Position numbers and translations under genes: made by a program. From NCBI GenBank assembly GCA_003290165.1, contig QNQO01000461.1:682001-746000 (forward strand): DNA of 64,000 bases. The letters run 5' to 3'. This DNA is from Berberis thunbergii. Its lineage: Eukaryota; Streptophyta; Magnoliopsida; Ranunculales; Berberidaceae. This document shows, piece by piece, positions 23,885 to 34,600 of this stretch; the stretch's first letter is position 1, and the number at the start of each line of letters is the position of its first letter. The notes under the pieces are model-generated. The model saw only the letters and a program-made list of their open reading frames with translations, ran no database searches and was not told the DNA's origin.

Positions 23885-24393
23885 CAGCCGAGGATTTAGA
23901 CATAATTACCCTAGCTAATCGAGTTGTGGTCTTCTCTCTGGCATAACAAGTAGGGATTTATCTTAACAAGTAGCAATTCAGATTCAGTTTTTCAGATTCA
24001 TTTACTGCAAACACTGACTTTGTATCAATTTGAAGCAATTCATATTCAGTTTTTCAGATTCATTTTCTGCAAATTCTGACTTTGTATCAATTTGAAGCAA
24101 TTCAGGTTTTTATGAGCCCCGGCTGGTTTTGCGAAGCAAAGTGGGTCTGAAACAGCAGCGCGTTGCAGGGGCAGTCCGTGGTCGAGACAGTCTTGTAGGC
24201 CAAAATGTAAAAATCCTATGTCCATGCTTCTGAGTTTCTAATGAAAATATATTGCCTGCACAAGGAAATTTCAAGCTTTTAACTGCCTATCACTAGCAAG
24301 CAGGAAAAACAGTTCTTTTTATTTATTTATTTATTTTTACAGATTTTCCATAGAGAAAGAATTAATATATATTATTTGTTCTGTTGGTTCAGT

Positions 24394-24671
24394 TCATTCC
24401 TGAAACAACACCCCGACGAGGAGCAGTGTTCCAGAGCTTCAGAGACATTAATGAGTTGATCCGAGATATGTTGGCACTGAAGGAAAGATACACAGTGGTC
24501 GAGTCTGAGTTGATGGAAATGCATGATCGGTACTCTCAACTAAGCCTCCAATTCGCAGAGGTAGAAGGAGAGAGACAGAAACTAGTGATGACAGTCAAGA
24601 ATGCCAGAGTGCCCAAGAAGATGTTGCAATTGTCCAACTCTTCACCATCCAACCTAGAGGACCCTTCTTAG
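24394..24671 (+). pseudogene. 3'-terminal exon of a coiled-coil (NT-C2/myosin-heavy-chain-like) protein
   Basis: The exon begins after a polypyrimidine-poor acceptor (GGTTCAG|TTCATTCC) and ends at TAG 24669-24671. It encodes about 92 residues, largely a heptad-like helix: FRDINELIRDMLALKERYTV, then EMHDRYSQLSLQFAEVEGER and QKLVMTVKNAR. The 'RYSQLSLQFAEVEGERQ.LVMT' ending is, from memory of the family, the conserved C-terminus of plant proteins with an N-terminal NT-C2 domain and long coiled coils. No upstream exons of such a protein are recognisable, so it is an isolated terminal exon: a gene fragment, or the tail of a gene with very diverged upstream exons. It sits between the two MUB arms. 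Confidence 0.6.
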
Positions 24672-25886
24672 CAATATCATAGATAAAAGAAAAAGTCACA
24701 CCTGTTACTTGCAAGTTCAAAATATCACCTACCATACTGACAGGAAAAAAAAATCCACAGGCTGACTATTTTTTCTGCTGGGTTAGAATACTGATGACCT
24801 TCGGCGTGTCTGTATATAGGAGGATCATAAAGCTTGGTCGAGGGTATCCAAGCTGAGGCAACCTCCTTTTATGTATATAATAAGTGTCAAGTCTCCCGTT
24901 AATGTAGTTGGTAATCAGATGATAGTATAGGATTAGAAACCCGTAAGTACATTCACCTGTTTGTACGTGGGTGTGTAATTCTCTGTTCTGTATAGTTATT
25001 ACATTTGTTCATTAACTATTTAGTATATGAAGATCAAGGAGTTTTGCAATGCAATGTTATTCATATTTTTGCCATTGCCTTCTTGACTATTAAAGTTGTT
25101 TTGAATGGCAATGGATGTCCCATTCAATTCTCTTACATCTGTGATCTGGAAACATTTTCATTTGTGGTATTGATAATTTATGACTTTTGTGTTAAATTAG
25201 TTTTTGCCTTTCACTTGGTTGAACTTAACAGGTTTTGCAAAGTTTCACATGCTGGTAGTTCATAGCTTCGTCCCTTACCATTAAAGCACCAATAGATGTT
25301 ATTCATATCCGAGTATTGCATCAGTAGCATAATTCGGGACTAACATCCTTTAGAAACCTGTAGCTATAATAACCTGTTTGCAGACTTGAGCATTGCATCC
25401 CTTCCTTTTTCTTTTTTTTGTTTCTTATTTGGAGTTAAACATATATTGAGGTTTCCATTCCTTAGTAATCTGACAGCAGTTTGACGCGAGCAACAAATTT
25501 TGTTGATAATAGTGCATAAAATAAATATGATCGGAAATTTATTTATTTTTTCTGTAAATTCATCAAAAGGTGAAAATCGACTGACAACTAATACCATTTT
25601 GGCTCCATTGGTGAGAAATATATTCAACTATTTAATCTACGCTTAGCATTTTCAATTCATTTCCACTTTTCACAACCATAAAAATCAAACCACTAAGGTC
25701 TACAGAAAGAACTCCACAAAGTGCACATAGGCAGTTGCAAACAGACAGGACCAACCAAGCTTCCACTGAAGCTGCTTCACACGTGATACCCATTATGTTG
25801 CTCACTGAAATGCGCCATCAGGAGATACATGCTAACTGTTATCTGCAAAACATTACTATTGGCGTTTGATGGTCTTCTCATTAAGT

Positions 25887-27626
25887 TCACAGGATAGAGC
25901 ATGCACATCCATTTTTCGAGGAGTCAGCTAGCAGTTTCTCTGTTGCAAACACAATGCAAGTATTAGAAGAAATATCTTGTTAGGGTCTAGTTTGGGTAGT
26001 GATATCCATTCTAAAACTGTGACTCAACTAAATATTCAGTCTTCTGCAATTTCATAGCACCCATAACTCAAGTCAATTCAGAGGGAAGCAAATCAGTTTA
26101 CGGTGTTTACAACCCAAATTGAGCAAAAATAAAAAAGTAAAGATACGTGATGTTTCAAACAGCTAACTATAGCATATGATCTGACCTAGATATTGAATGA
26201 CTACTTCATCAAGATGTATACAAATACGAATGCATTCTAAGTATGGAATATAATATGCTTTGGTGATTACCCGTTTTTTTGTCCGTTAAGGGAGGCTGCA
26301 CCACAACATGCATCGTGATAACTCTTGGAGGTTCAGCAACTAGTACAGTGGACTCAGTAAGGGTCCTGCTATTCTCCATTATTTTTCCCGCATTAATAAG
26401 CTTTATATCATTTATTGTCTTTGGGCCATTCTCTTTGTCTACCATGAAAAAGGAAATAGGTAAGAAAATTTAACCAAGTTAGTTTAAACCAAAATATCAT
26501 CATGAAACTACATAACCAATCAAGAATACTTCGTCTGTAAGATAAACTAGAATAAACCAAAATATCATCATGGAACTACAGAACCAATCAAGAATACTTT
26601 ATCTGTAAGATAAACTAGATATAGCCTGCATAGATAGGAGACAACGGAAGCAGACGCGATTGAAAAGACATAGGCTCCTTCTTGTATACTTGAAAAGTCT
26701 GGATGTTCGGAAACAACAATAAAAACAATGCGATTGATTAGAGGTTTATTGTGTGTTATTAAAGGGCTCCATCACAAAACACAATGAGATGGGGAAAATG
26801 TTACCAGTCATTTGCAGTCATTAAACAAAAGCAAAAAATAAAAAATGAAAATCACCTTCATCTATTTCGTCTCATATTGAGTATATTCTTTATGTGTCTA
26901 TTCTCCTCTCACTTTACAAACTACAACCTCTCCTCAATATATTAAACATCGCAGCAGCGGTACATCATTTATAAAAGCATAATCCAATTGATCTAATGTA
27001 CCTACTTAAATTATAGAGAACGATCACTATACGGACCACAACCCTTCATGTAAAAAATTACGTGCTTGACAGGGAAACTTGAAGGAAGCTAGCTAACAAC
27101 ATCCGTGTATGATGGTTTCAATCCTAATTAACCCATGAAGACATATAAAGATGCAAACTACAACTTCGGATCAACACTTCTTTAACTCGATATAAGGATG
27201 AAGGCACTCCTAGTGCCTAACCCAGGTCCGACATTCTGAAATGACTAATCGGTGGTTGTTCCTATTACAGACCAGATGAAAACATATGCTTTGAATTCAT
27301 GAGATGTAACCCATAGATCATAATTAGCTAACAAACTATGAATTCCCAATAAATTGATCTGCAAGCATGATCTTTAAACATTAATTACAGTCCTAAAACA
27401 TCGATGACAACAATAAAGAAGCCCACACAGATCCATAATTCATAAAAATTATTTAAAAAAAAACAAAATGATCAAGATAAGTTAAAGATCACTGACCTTG
27501 AGGCCATTGAGAAACTATAACTTCTTTTAGAGATCCCACAGTGGTGGTAGGATTATACTTGTTAGGACCAATATCAGTCCCATCAGAAAGTCTGAACTTG
27601 AGCTCAATCAAATTCTCCCCAGCCAT
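25887..27626 (-). CDS. MUB: Membrane-anchored ubiquitin-fold protein, three exons
   Basis: Exons on minus: 27626-27497, 26438-26271 and 25939-25887; joined length 351 bases, 116 residues plus TGA. Splice sites are GT-AG and phases agree (CAAG|AC gives Asp44; G|AG gives Glu100). Residues 7-92 form the ubiquitin-like fold (IELKFRLSDGTDIGP, TTVGSLKEVIVSQWP, ENGPKTINDIKLINAGKI, MHVVVQPP). The C-terminus is NGCACSIL: a CaaX box (CSIL) for prenylation with a second Cys two residues upstream, a possible palmitoylation site. MUBs bind the plasma membrane and recruit group VI ubiquitin-conjugating enzymes (UBC8 type); they are not conjugated like ubiquitin. Length matches the family (about 110-120). 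Exon 1 and part of intron 1 are duplicated in inverse orientation at 23318-23884. Beyond 27717 the upstream sequence differs from that copy. Confidence 0.93.
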
Positions 27627-27717
27627 TCTTCCAAACTATAAACCAATTTCAAACAATTCTTTCCTTCCACAAACAAAATTTTTTCCCAAGAACCCAGATC
27701 AAATCTTTACATCAATT
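27153..27717 (-). repeat. Right arm of MUB inverted duplication
   Basis: Reverse complement of 23318-23884, containing exon 1 and part of intron 1 of the intact MUB gene. The homology stops at about 27717 (after GATTTACATC read on minus) and at about 27153 inside intron 1. Confidence 0.9.
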
Positions 27718-28289
27718 TCAAACAATTCTCTCACGAATTTTTTTTCCGAAGGGGATGTGATGCGTCAAATCTCATAAATTGTGGAAATACATGGCACGTG
27801 CAGACATCTGATACTCGGGAATAAAATCGTAAACAAATAGCTAAAATCCTATTCCAAGTGGAAATAAGACTCGTATTCACATGGATTATGTGAGGGTTTA
27901 TTGTATTCTAAGTGAAGAAGAAGAAAAAGAGAATGAGGGAGGAAATGAGAGAGATTGAGAATCCGAGAGGGAAATGTTGGATTTGGAAAAGGTTTTGTTA
28001 TTTATACCTCTCATTCACAAATCCTTTAAAATCCTTCAATGTGACAATTCATCAAAATCTACTATTTTTTTAAATACTCCCTGATTTGGTAGACATTTGA
28101 AAATCATGAGTTGAATTCCTCCAAATTTTGAGGGATTTTAAAACAATATTTCACAATCCATATTGAATACCCCTAAATTTAAATGCATTCTTTTAAATCC
28201 TTAATTGAATACCTCTGAATTTTAAAATCCTTCAGAATCTTTAATTGGATACAGTACACCTCTTAATCTTTTGATTATTAACTAACTTG
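27718..28289. other. Intergenic stretch between MUB and the LINE
   Basis: No gene seen. An AT-rich part (28010-28260) repeats a word like TTTAAAATCCTT and TTGAATACC(T/C)C three times, probably part of an old repeat. It should hold the promoter of the minus-strand MUB gene; no clear TATA box. Confidence 0.35.
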
Positions 28290-28760
28290 GTTAAGTAATT
28301 GTTCTTATCCGTGACGTTTCAGTTAAAGAATGGGCATCGCACTTCACAACTATTAACTTTGATATCGTTCCATGTTGGATACATATCCATGAGTTCCCAC
28401 TACAAAACTCCCCCCTTCCCAATGTGGAAGTCTTGGGCGAATTGCATCGCCTCCACTTATGGAGATTGATTTTCAAGCTCTAAACACGATATCCATTCCA
28501 TATGTACGGTTCAAAGTGTGGCTTGACATCTCAAGGTCGCTCCCCAGTGTGATGCGTACTTTATTTGATATTACAATGGGCAAAATTCCTAGTTAACTTT
28601 TGTTATGAGGATATGCCCAACTTTTGCTTTTGTTGCGACATAGTTGGCCACAAAGTGGAAGGCAATGCACCATCTTTTCCCAAGCTTCAAACTCAGCTCA
28701 AGGGATCTCACATTACTCAGGAAGAAGTTAATCGAATCTTGCCATTCAATCATGACTAAA
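28290..28760 (+). pseudogene. LINE ORF1 remnant (DUF4283 and zinc knuckle)
   Basis: Across frames it reads VKEWASHFTTINFDIVPCWI then HIHEFPL, the DUF4283 core; PYVRFKVWLDISRSLPS; and NFCFCCDIVGHKVEGNAPSF, a degenerate CCHC knuckle (Cys-x2-Cys-x4-His, last Cys lost). This is the RNA-binding protein of plant L1 elements. At least three frame changes. The rest of ORF1, which is poorly conserved, would continue after the hAT insertion, 30124-31640, where only long low-similarity frames (for example 30405-30842) are seen. Confidence 0.7.
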
Positions 28761-28987
28761 AAATTCATCATCGGCGGGCTCTTCGATCAAGCTTGGCTCA
28801 CTCTCTTGGGCAAACAACACTCTAATCGTTCTCCTTCAATCCGACCAGTTCTGATCTTGCTGGTGAGCGACCAAATCGGATGCAAGGTATCGAAATGGCA
28901 CACGACTCTACCTTGCAAATCCCTCGGAGGCAAACTTTTTTGTTGACAACAGAACCCACACAGCAAAATCCTCATCAACACTTTTAC

Positions 28988-30115
28988 TAGGGGTGGGCAA
29001 ACGGGTCGAGAATCCTCGGATTCAAACTAAACTGGACCGTTTTTCTCTAAACGGTCCAAATTTTGATTTTGTGTTTTTAGATACGGTCCAGATCCGTTAT
29101 AAAATGGTCCGGACCCAGTTCCTATTATTTAAAAAGAAACGGTCCAGGTTGGACCTGTTTCAAATTTCAATTACATTACATTTTACTAAACCTAAATAGA
29201 ATCGTCCCTTTTTTATTTGATTTTGTGTTGAAACCATCTATAAATAGAATCTGAATGCAAATCAAAGCAGGGATAGTGTGTATCGACGAAATTGCTGCTG
29301 CTACAGATCTAGTCTTGCAAAATTAGTCATTAATTTCTCTTCAATTCGAAGAAAAATGGATCGGGTTTCCACAGTGAACCTTCTCCCTGAGACATTCAAT
29401 GGGGTTGTGGTTAGAGATGACATTACAGGGCAGATTGGGCTGATTTGGGATCAGATCAACACTCCATTAATTGTCCCCTTGTTGAAACTCTTGACTGTTG
29501 TTTGTTTAACCATGTCGGTTATGATGTTCATTGAGGAGGTTTATATGGGTGTTGTCATAGTTTTCCTCAAGCTCTTTGGTAGAAAACCCAAAAAGCGTTA
29601 CAAATGGGAGCCTATTCGAGATGATGTTGAGTTGGGTAATTCTGCTTACCCAATGGTTCTCATTCAAATCCCCCCATGTTCAACAAAAAAAAGGTCATTT
29701 ACCTGTCCATTTTCATGTTTACTTGCTCTGTTTTTTTTCGAAAAAAAAGTAACAATTATTTAGTTCCGCTGTTGATTACAGGTTTATCAGCTCTCCATTG
29801 GAGTTGCATGTGGGCTTTCACGACCTTCTGATTGAATTGTAATTCAAGTTAGATGACTCCACAGACCCAACTGTGAAGGTGAAACCCAAATCCCCATTTT
29901 GGTTCTTTCTTTACTAATCTGGAAAAAATCAGACCCAAACATAATCAACTTAGATTTGGAACCGTTTGGAACCAGACCATTCCAAACGGTTCGAGTTAGG
30001 TTCGGTTCCAATGTTCAAAATGAGGGGGTATGGACCGGATCAGATCCGTTAATTTTAAACGGTTCGAGTTAGGTTCCTCCAAATTTGGAACCGATCCGGA
30101 CCGTGCCCACCCCTA
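28988..30115. mobile_element. Pack-TYPE hAT element carrying a CSLA gene fragment
   Basis: Ends TAGGGGTGGGCAAACGGG and, on the opposite strand of the right end, TAGGGGTGGGCACGGTCC; flanked by an 8-bp duplication with one mismatch (ACTTTTAC 28980-28987, ACCTTTAC 30116-30123). Subterminal regions are arrays of GGTCC/GGTTCGAGTTAGGTTC-type words. The interior (about 29230-29890) is not transposon sequence but the start of a cellulose-synthase-like A gene with its intron. It has no transposase, so it moves only with help from another member of the family. Confidence 0.92.
29356..29878 (+). pseudogene. Captured CSLA (glucomannan 4-beta-mannosyltransferase) exons 1-2
   Basis: ATG at 29356. Exon 1 (29356-29693) reads LLPETFNGVVVRDDITGQIG, WDQINTPLIVPLLKLL, a first membrane helix, then KLFGRKPKKRYKWEPIRDD and NSAYPMVLIQIP, the N-terminus of CSLA enzymes that make mannan in the Golgi. 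The intron 29694-29781 is kept with GT and AG. Exon 2 (29782-29878) begins VYQLSIGVACGLS and ends DDSTDPTVK before a GTGAAA donor, after which capture stops. Lesions: two extra bases in ATCCCCCCATG (about 29668), an Arg-to-stop CGA-to-TGA change and a two-base loss near 29850. Two Glu codons appear as Lys (G-to-A). Only about 145 of some 530 residues are present and no catalytic motif, so no enzyme is made. It was captured from genomic DNA, not from mRNA. Confidence 0.92.
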
Positions 30116-31646
30116 ACCTTTACAGATTGACTTGAATTCTATGGAAGGGGGAGACCGGATTGACTTTCTCAACCCAGGGTCCAAACTCAGTTTTAAATAC
30201 TTCCCACCAACTCTCTTTAGCCAAACCCTCTCACCACTCAGCCTAACAACACACCACTGAATTCAATACCAACTCAACAATTACCACAAGACTACTCCCA
30301 CCCATGCCCCAACTACTTTTTTCAATAACACTCGATCTCCCCAATCCCAACTACTCTTAGATTCTCAGTTAGCTCTACTCAACCATCCTCATGCCTCAGA
30401 GTCAATGAGATCCCAAGCCTTGAATGCTCAAACCCACCTTTCAGTTTCCCATGCTCCACTTGGCAACACCCAAACATTCCATTTGCCTGCCACTATTGAT
30501 GTTTTCTTGCTTTCAAGTAACGGTCTCTCAATGGCCAACACGACAACTGCTCCAATATCTTGCCTGGGTAATCTTGCCCACATCACTGAAAGGAAAACAA
30601 TTACTCTAAATGAAAAAAATCATCATATAGTTTCACAAGTCCATGTTTCATCTGAGCCCGTGTTTGCTGTTGACAGTCAGGGGCAATCTCATGCGCTCAC
30701 AACACACATTTTTCTGCTCAATAGTTTCATCAGGCTCCAAGCTCCATGCAAGTACTACCTTCCATGCAGACCCCTATACTTGCTCACCACGACACTCAAT
30801 AGTCAATTGATAATATCCATTCTAGTGCCAAGTTTCATTTGAGCACTACTAAGTCAGTTACTTAGCAAAATTTCGGCCTCTTGCCACCTACAATTAATGC
30901 CATTTTGGACTCTTTCACAATGGAGCCACCCTCTTTGGATCAGTTTAATGCTACCATCAAAAGCAATCGGTCTCTCATTGGGCAACATTCATACGTCTCA
31001 GTTCCCCTCCTCATATGGTTTTCTGTCTACTCCAACAAATGAGGGCACACAAAAACATGTGCCTAATGAAAATACTCAGCAGCAAATAGAACATGCAGCC
31101 CATCTACGTGCAGCAAGAAGGAGAACAATATTGAGAATGAGAGCCAAATGCTTGAACAAGTTGTCCCTTTCTCCTAACCGGTGTTCTCGAAATGTCTCTC
31201 AAGCTAGCCAATCAATTGGCACCATCCAATGCATGCCAACTTCGATAAGGTCACCAAAATGAAATATGAAACTTGATTTGGTACAAGAAAAAGGGATTCA
31301 TGACTACGGGCAAACGCCTAATGATAGGACTGTCTTTTTGAGAATTGGAAACTCCATCACAAACCAACAGAGTTCCTTCCCAGTCCATGCAAACATGTCT
31401 TCCTTCACTGCCAGCAGTGTCAGATGTGTCTTCCCACACCACAAAGATTCCAGCTCATGAAAGGGTTGCACATTCCCAGCCAACACCACCAGGACTACCC
31501 ACGCTTATAGGTGCATAGATTCACCACAGTTCTACAACTTTTATCTCTCAGTCCAGCCATTAGGAGTCATCTAGCCAGTCATCCACTAACCCTGTTACTA
31601 CCATTGAGGAAGAGGCAACCACCACAATAGGGTCGCCTAGGTTGTC

Positions 31647-34600
31647 ATGATTCTCAGTTCGAATGCAAAGGGCATAGGGTCGCCCTGTACATTCAGAACC
31701 TTGAAGGCCCTCTCCCGTCAGTCCAATCCTAACATTATTTTCATTGCTGAAACAAAAACATTTTCACCAAGAGTGGAAGGCATACGCAAGAGGCTAGGCT
31801 ACAAACACGGAGCTTTAGTACCAGCTAGCAGTCTTTCAGGTAGTTCTGCTTTGTTCTGGAGAGAAGGTATGCACTTAAATATTATTTCATCATGTAAATA
31901 TTACTTTTACTGCACTATTGATAGCTTTTACTCTCATGATACTTGGTCTATTATTTTTGCTTATGGAGAACCCAACCTTTCACTCCGTCCATTTTTCTGA
32001 GACGCACTCTCTCACATTTACTCACTACTGCATATCCCTACTATAGTTATAGGTGATCTCAATGTCATCTCATCCCAAAGGACAAGATAGGAGGCAGGAA
32101 AGTCATGACTTCTAATGTGAAACACCTAAGGACTCTTCTGGCTTCTCACAACCTCATAGATTTTCCCTTCAATGGTTCTAAGTTCACTTGAAATAAAAAA
32201 AGAAAAGATTGCCATGGTATAAAGTCAAAAGTGGCTCACATCTTAGTTCCCACTGCATGGATGAAACGTTTTTCGTCAGCTTTAGCTCGTACTATCTACG
32301 CATCCACTTTGGACCATAGAGTTGTCTCCCTTCAACTGGTTTCATGGCATAACTCGGGCCCAAAACGCTTCCGTTTCTTTCACATGTGGACCAGATACTC
32401 GCGATGCCGTAATCTTGTTCAGTCTTTTAGCCATCATCCTACCCCCGCCCATAATTTTCACATGAAAACAAAAAAACTCAGTCACAATCTTTCTTGTCAG
32501 AACAAGGAGGTTTTCCATAATATCAATCAAAACATTAAGGAAACCCTTACAACCTTAGATAAGCTTCAAAATTCCACTCCCTCCTGTGATAATGCTTCTG
32601 CTATCTCCATCCTGGAGGACCGATTATTGAAACTTTATCACAAGGAAATTTTTTTTCTGGAAAGACAAATCAGGAGAATCCTAACTCAAATATGGTAATA
32701 AAAATACAAAATTCTTTCACCACTCGTCACTGCTTCATTGTAAAAGGAATCTTATCCTTCGCCTTCACGACGCAGAAAACAATTGGCAATCAACCCATTC
32801 CTCGTGTGGGTAAGATCCTTAATGTGTATTTTGAAACCATATTTCAATCCTCTCATCCTGAGCTCAATCCGGCTATCCTATCCTTGTTCTCGGCTATTAT
32901 CTCTGACTTGGATAACGAGATGATCCTTAAGATCCTAGATAAAGAGGAAATCTGGGCGACTATTTTTGGCATCGGCAGCCACAAAACCTCTGGCCTTGAT
33001 GGTTTACATGCTTTCTTTTTTCAGCATTACTAGGACATAATTAAACAAATGTTATCGAGGTGGTCACCAATTTCTTCTCCTCCCAAACCTTAGATCCCAA
33101 GCTTAACAAAATCTTTCTAGCTTTGATCCCTAAGGTTTCTAGTAGGGGTGGGCATCCCATCCCGCGATCCCGTTCCTGTCCCGATTTCGTCGCGTCTCGT
33201 TCCAATTTTTTCGAGTCTTAATGGGATTGAATAATTTCATCCCGATCCCGTCTCGTCCCGTCCCGTTCTAGAATGGGATGGGATGGGATGAAGATTTTCA
33301 ATCCTGCCAATCTCGTCCCGTCCCGAGCTAATATTTATTATTAAAATTTATTATTTATTTATTTATTTATTTTAAAATTGCAATATTAGTGTAATTGAAG
33401 AAAAATGAATTTAGTTGAAATCAGTGTAATATATTAGTCTATATCTGGAACTACTTGATATTGGTTTATTTCTAGAATTCTAAATTAATTATTTAATTGC
33501 AAACTCTTTAAAACTCAAAATGGGATTGCTAATTACATTGGAGAGTTTTATTTCGTGTCAAAGCAATGAATTTAATGACTGTTTTTTTTAAAAGCAATAA
33601 TGAAACATTCTTCTTAGCACCCCAAATATACTCATCCTTTTGTTCACTATTCAAAATAGTAGAGCAGGTCCACCATTGCCATTATACTGTCCACCTCTTA
33701 GTCATTCAAAACTCTGCAGAAATATTAATTATAGGGTGAATTTCAACTATCATTTATAGTAGTTTATTATGATGTTGCATACTCAATCTAAGCCTATCAT
33801 TTATGTGTAGTTCTACGAATTGCCTTTGCCTCTTTTTAACCAAGCAAATTGGGTCTTGGGTAAGCAATAATTTGTAAAAAAATGAGAGCACGTTGATCCC
33901 GTCTCATCTCATCCCGTCCCGAACCCGTTTGGGATGGGACGAGGTCGGGATGAGGTTTTTCCCATCCCATCCCGATCCCGTATGAACGGGATGGGATAGG
34001 AATGTGTTTATCTCATCTCATCCCGTCACGTGCCCACCCCTAGTTTCTAGTCGCACCACTCATGATAAATTCTGACCCATCGACTTTTGCAATGTTATCT
34101 ACTAGGTCATTTCTAAAATCCTTACAAATTGTCTGAAACCTCTCATTGACAATATCATCTTTCCAAATCAGTGAGCTTTTCTCAAAGGTCGGTCCATATC
34201 GGATAGCGACAATCTTGCTCATGAAACCTTTTATCAGATAAAACATAGTCGGAAGAAAAAATAAGGTTGGATGACAATTAAAATCGATATGGCCAAAACT
34301 TATGACAGAGTGGAACGATTTTTTCTTCTTAAAATCCTAAGACAACTAGGGTTTGCAGAAGCGTGGATCCAAATGATTGAGCAGTGCATCTCTACTTCCT
34401 TCCTTAGAGTCATCTTTTGTACGCCGATGATCTTATGTTATTTTGTCGAGTCTCCCTAGCAGAGGCTGATTCAATAAAATACTTATTATCCGACTATTGT
34501 TCAACCTCGGTCCAAACAGTCAATTATGACAAGTCATCGGTATTCTACAACTCCAATGTTCACCCAAAGCATGTCAAAATGATCAATAAAATTCTTAGAT

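Noticed and set aside
24113..24213. Possible extra exon upstream of the coiled-coil tail
   Set aside because: It has an acceptor-like TTCAG and one open frame, but no motif and no convincing donor or phase match.
23408..24671. Fusion gene of the MUB exon copy and the coiled-coil exon
   Set aside because: Exon 1 ends in phase 1; joining to 24394 gives an immediate stop. The coiled-coil frame needs phase 0.
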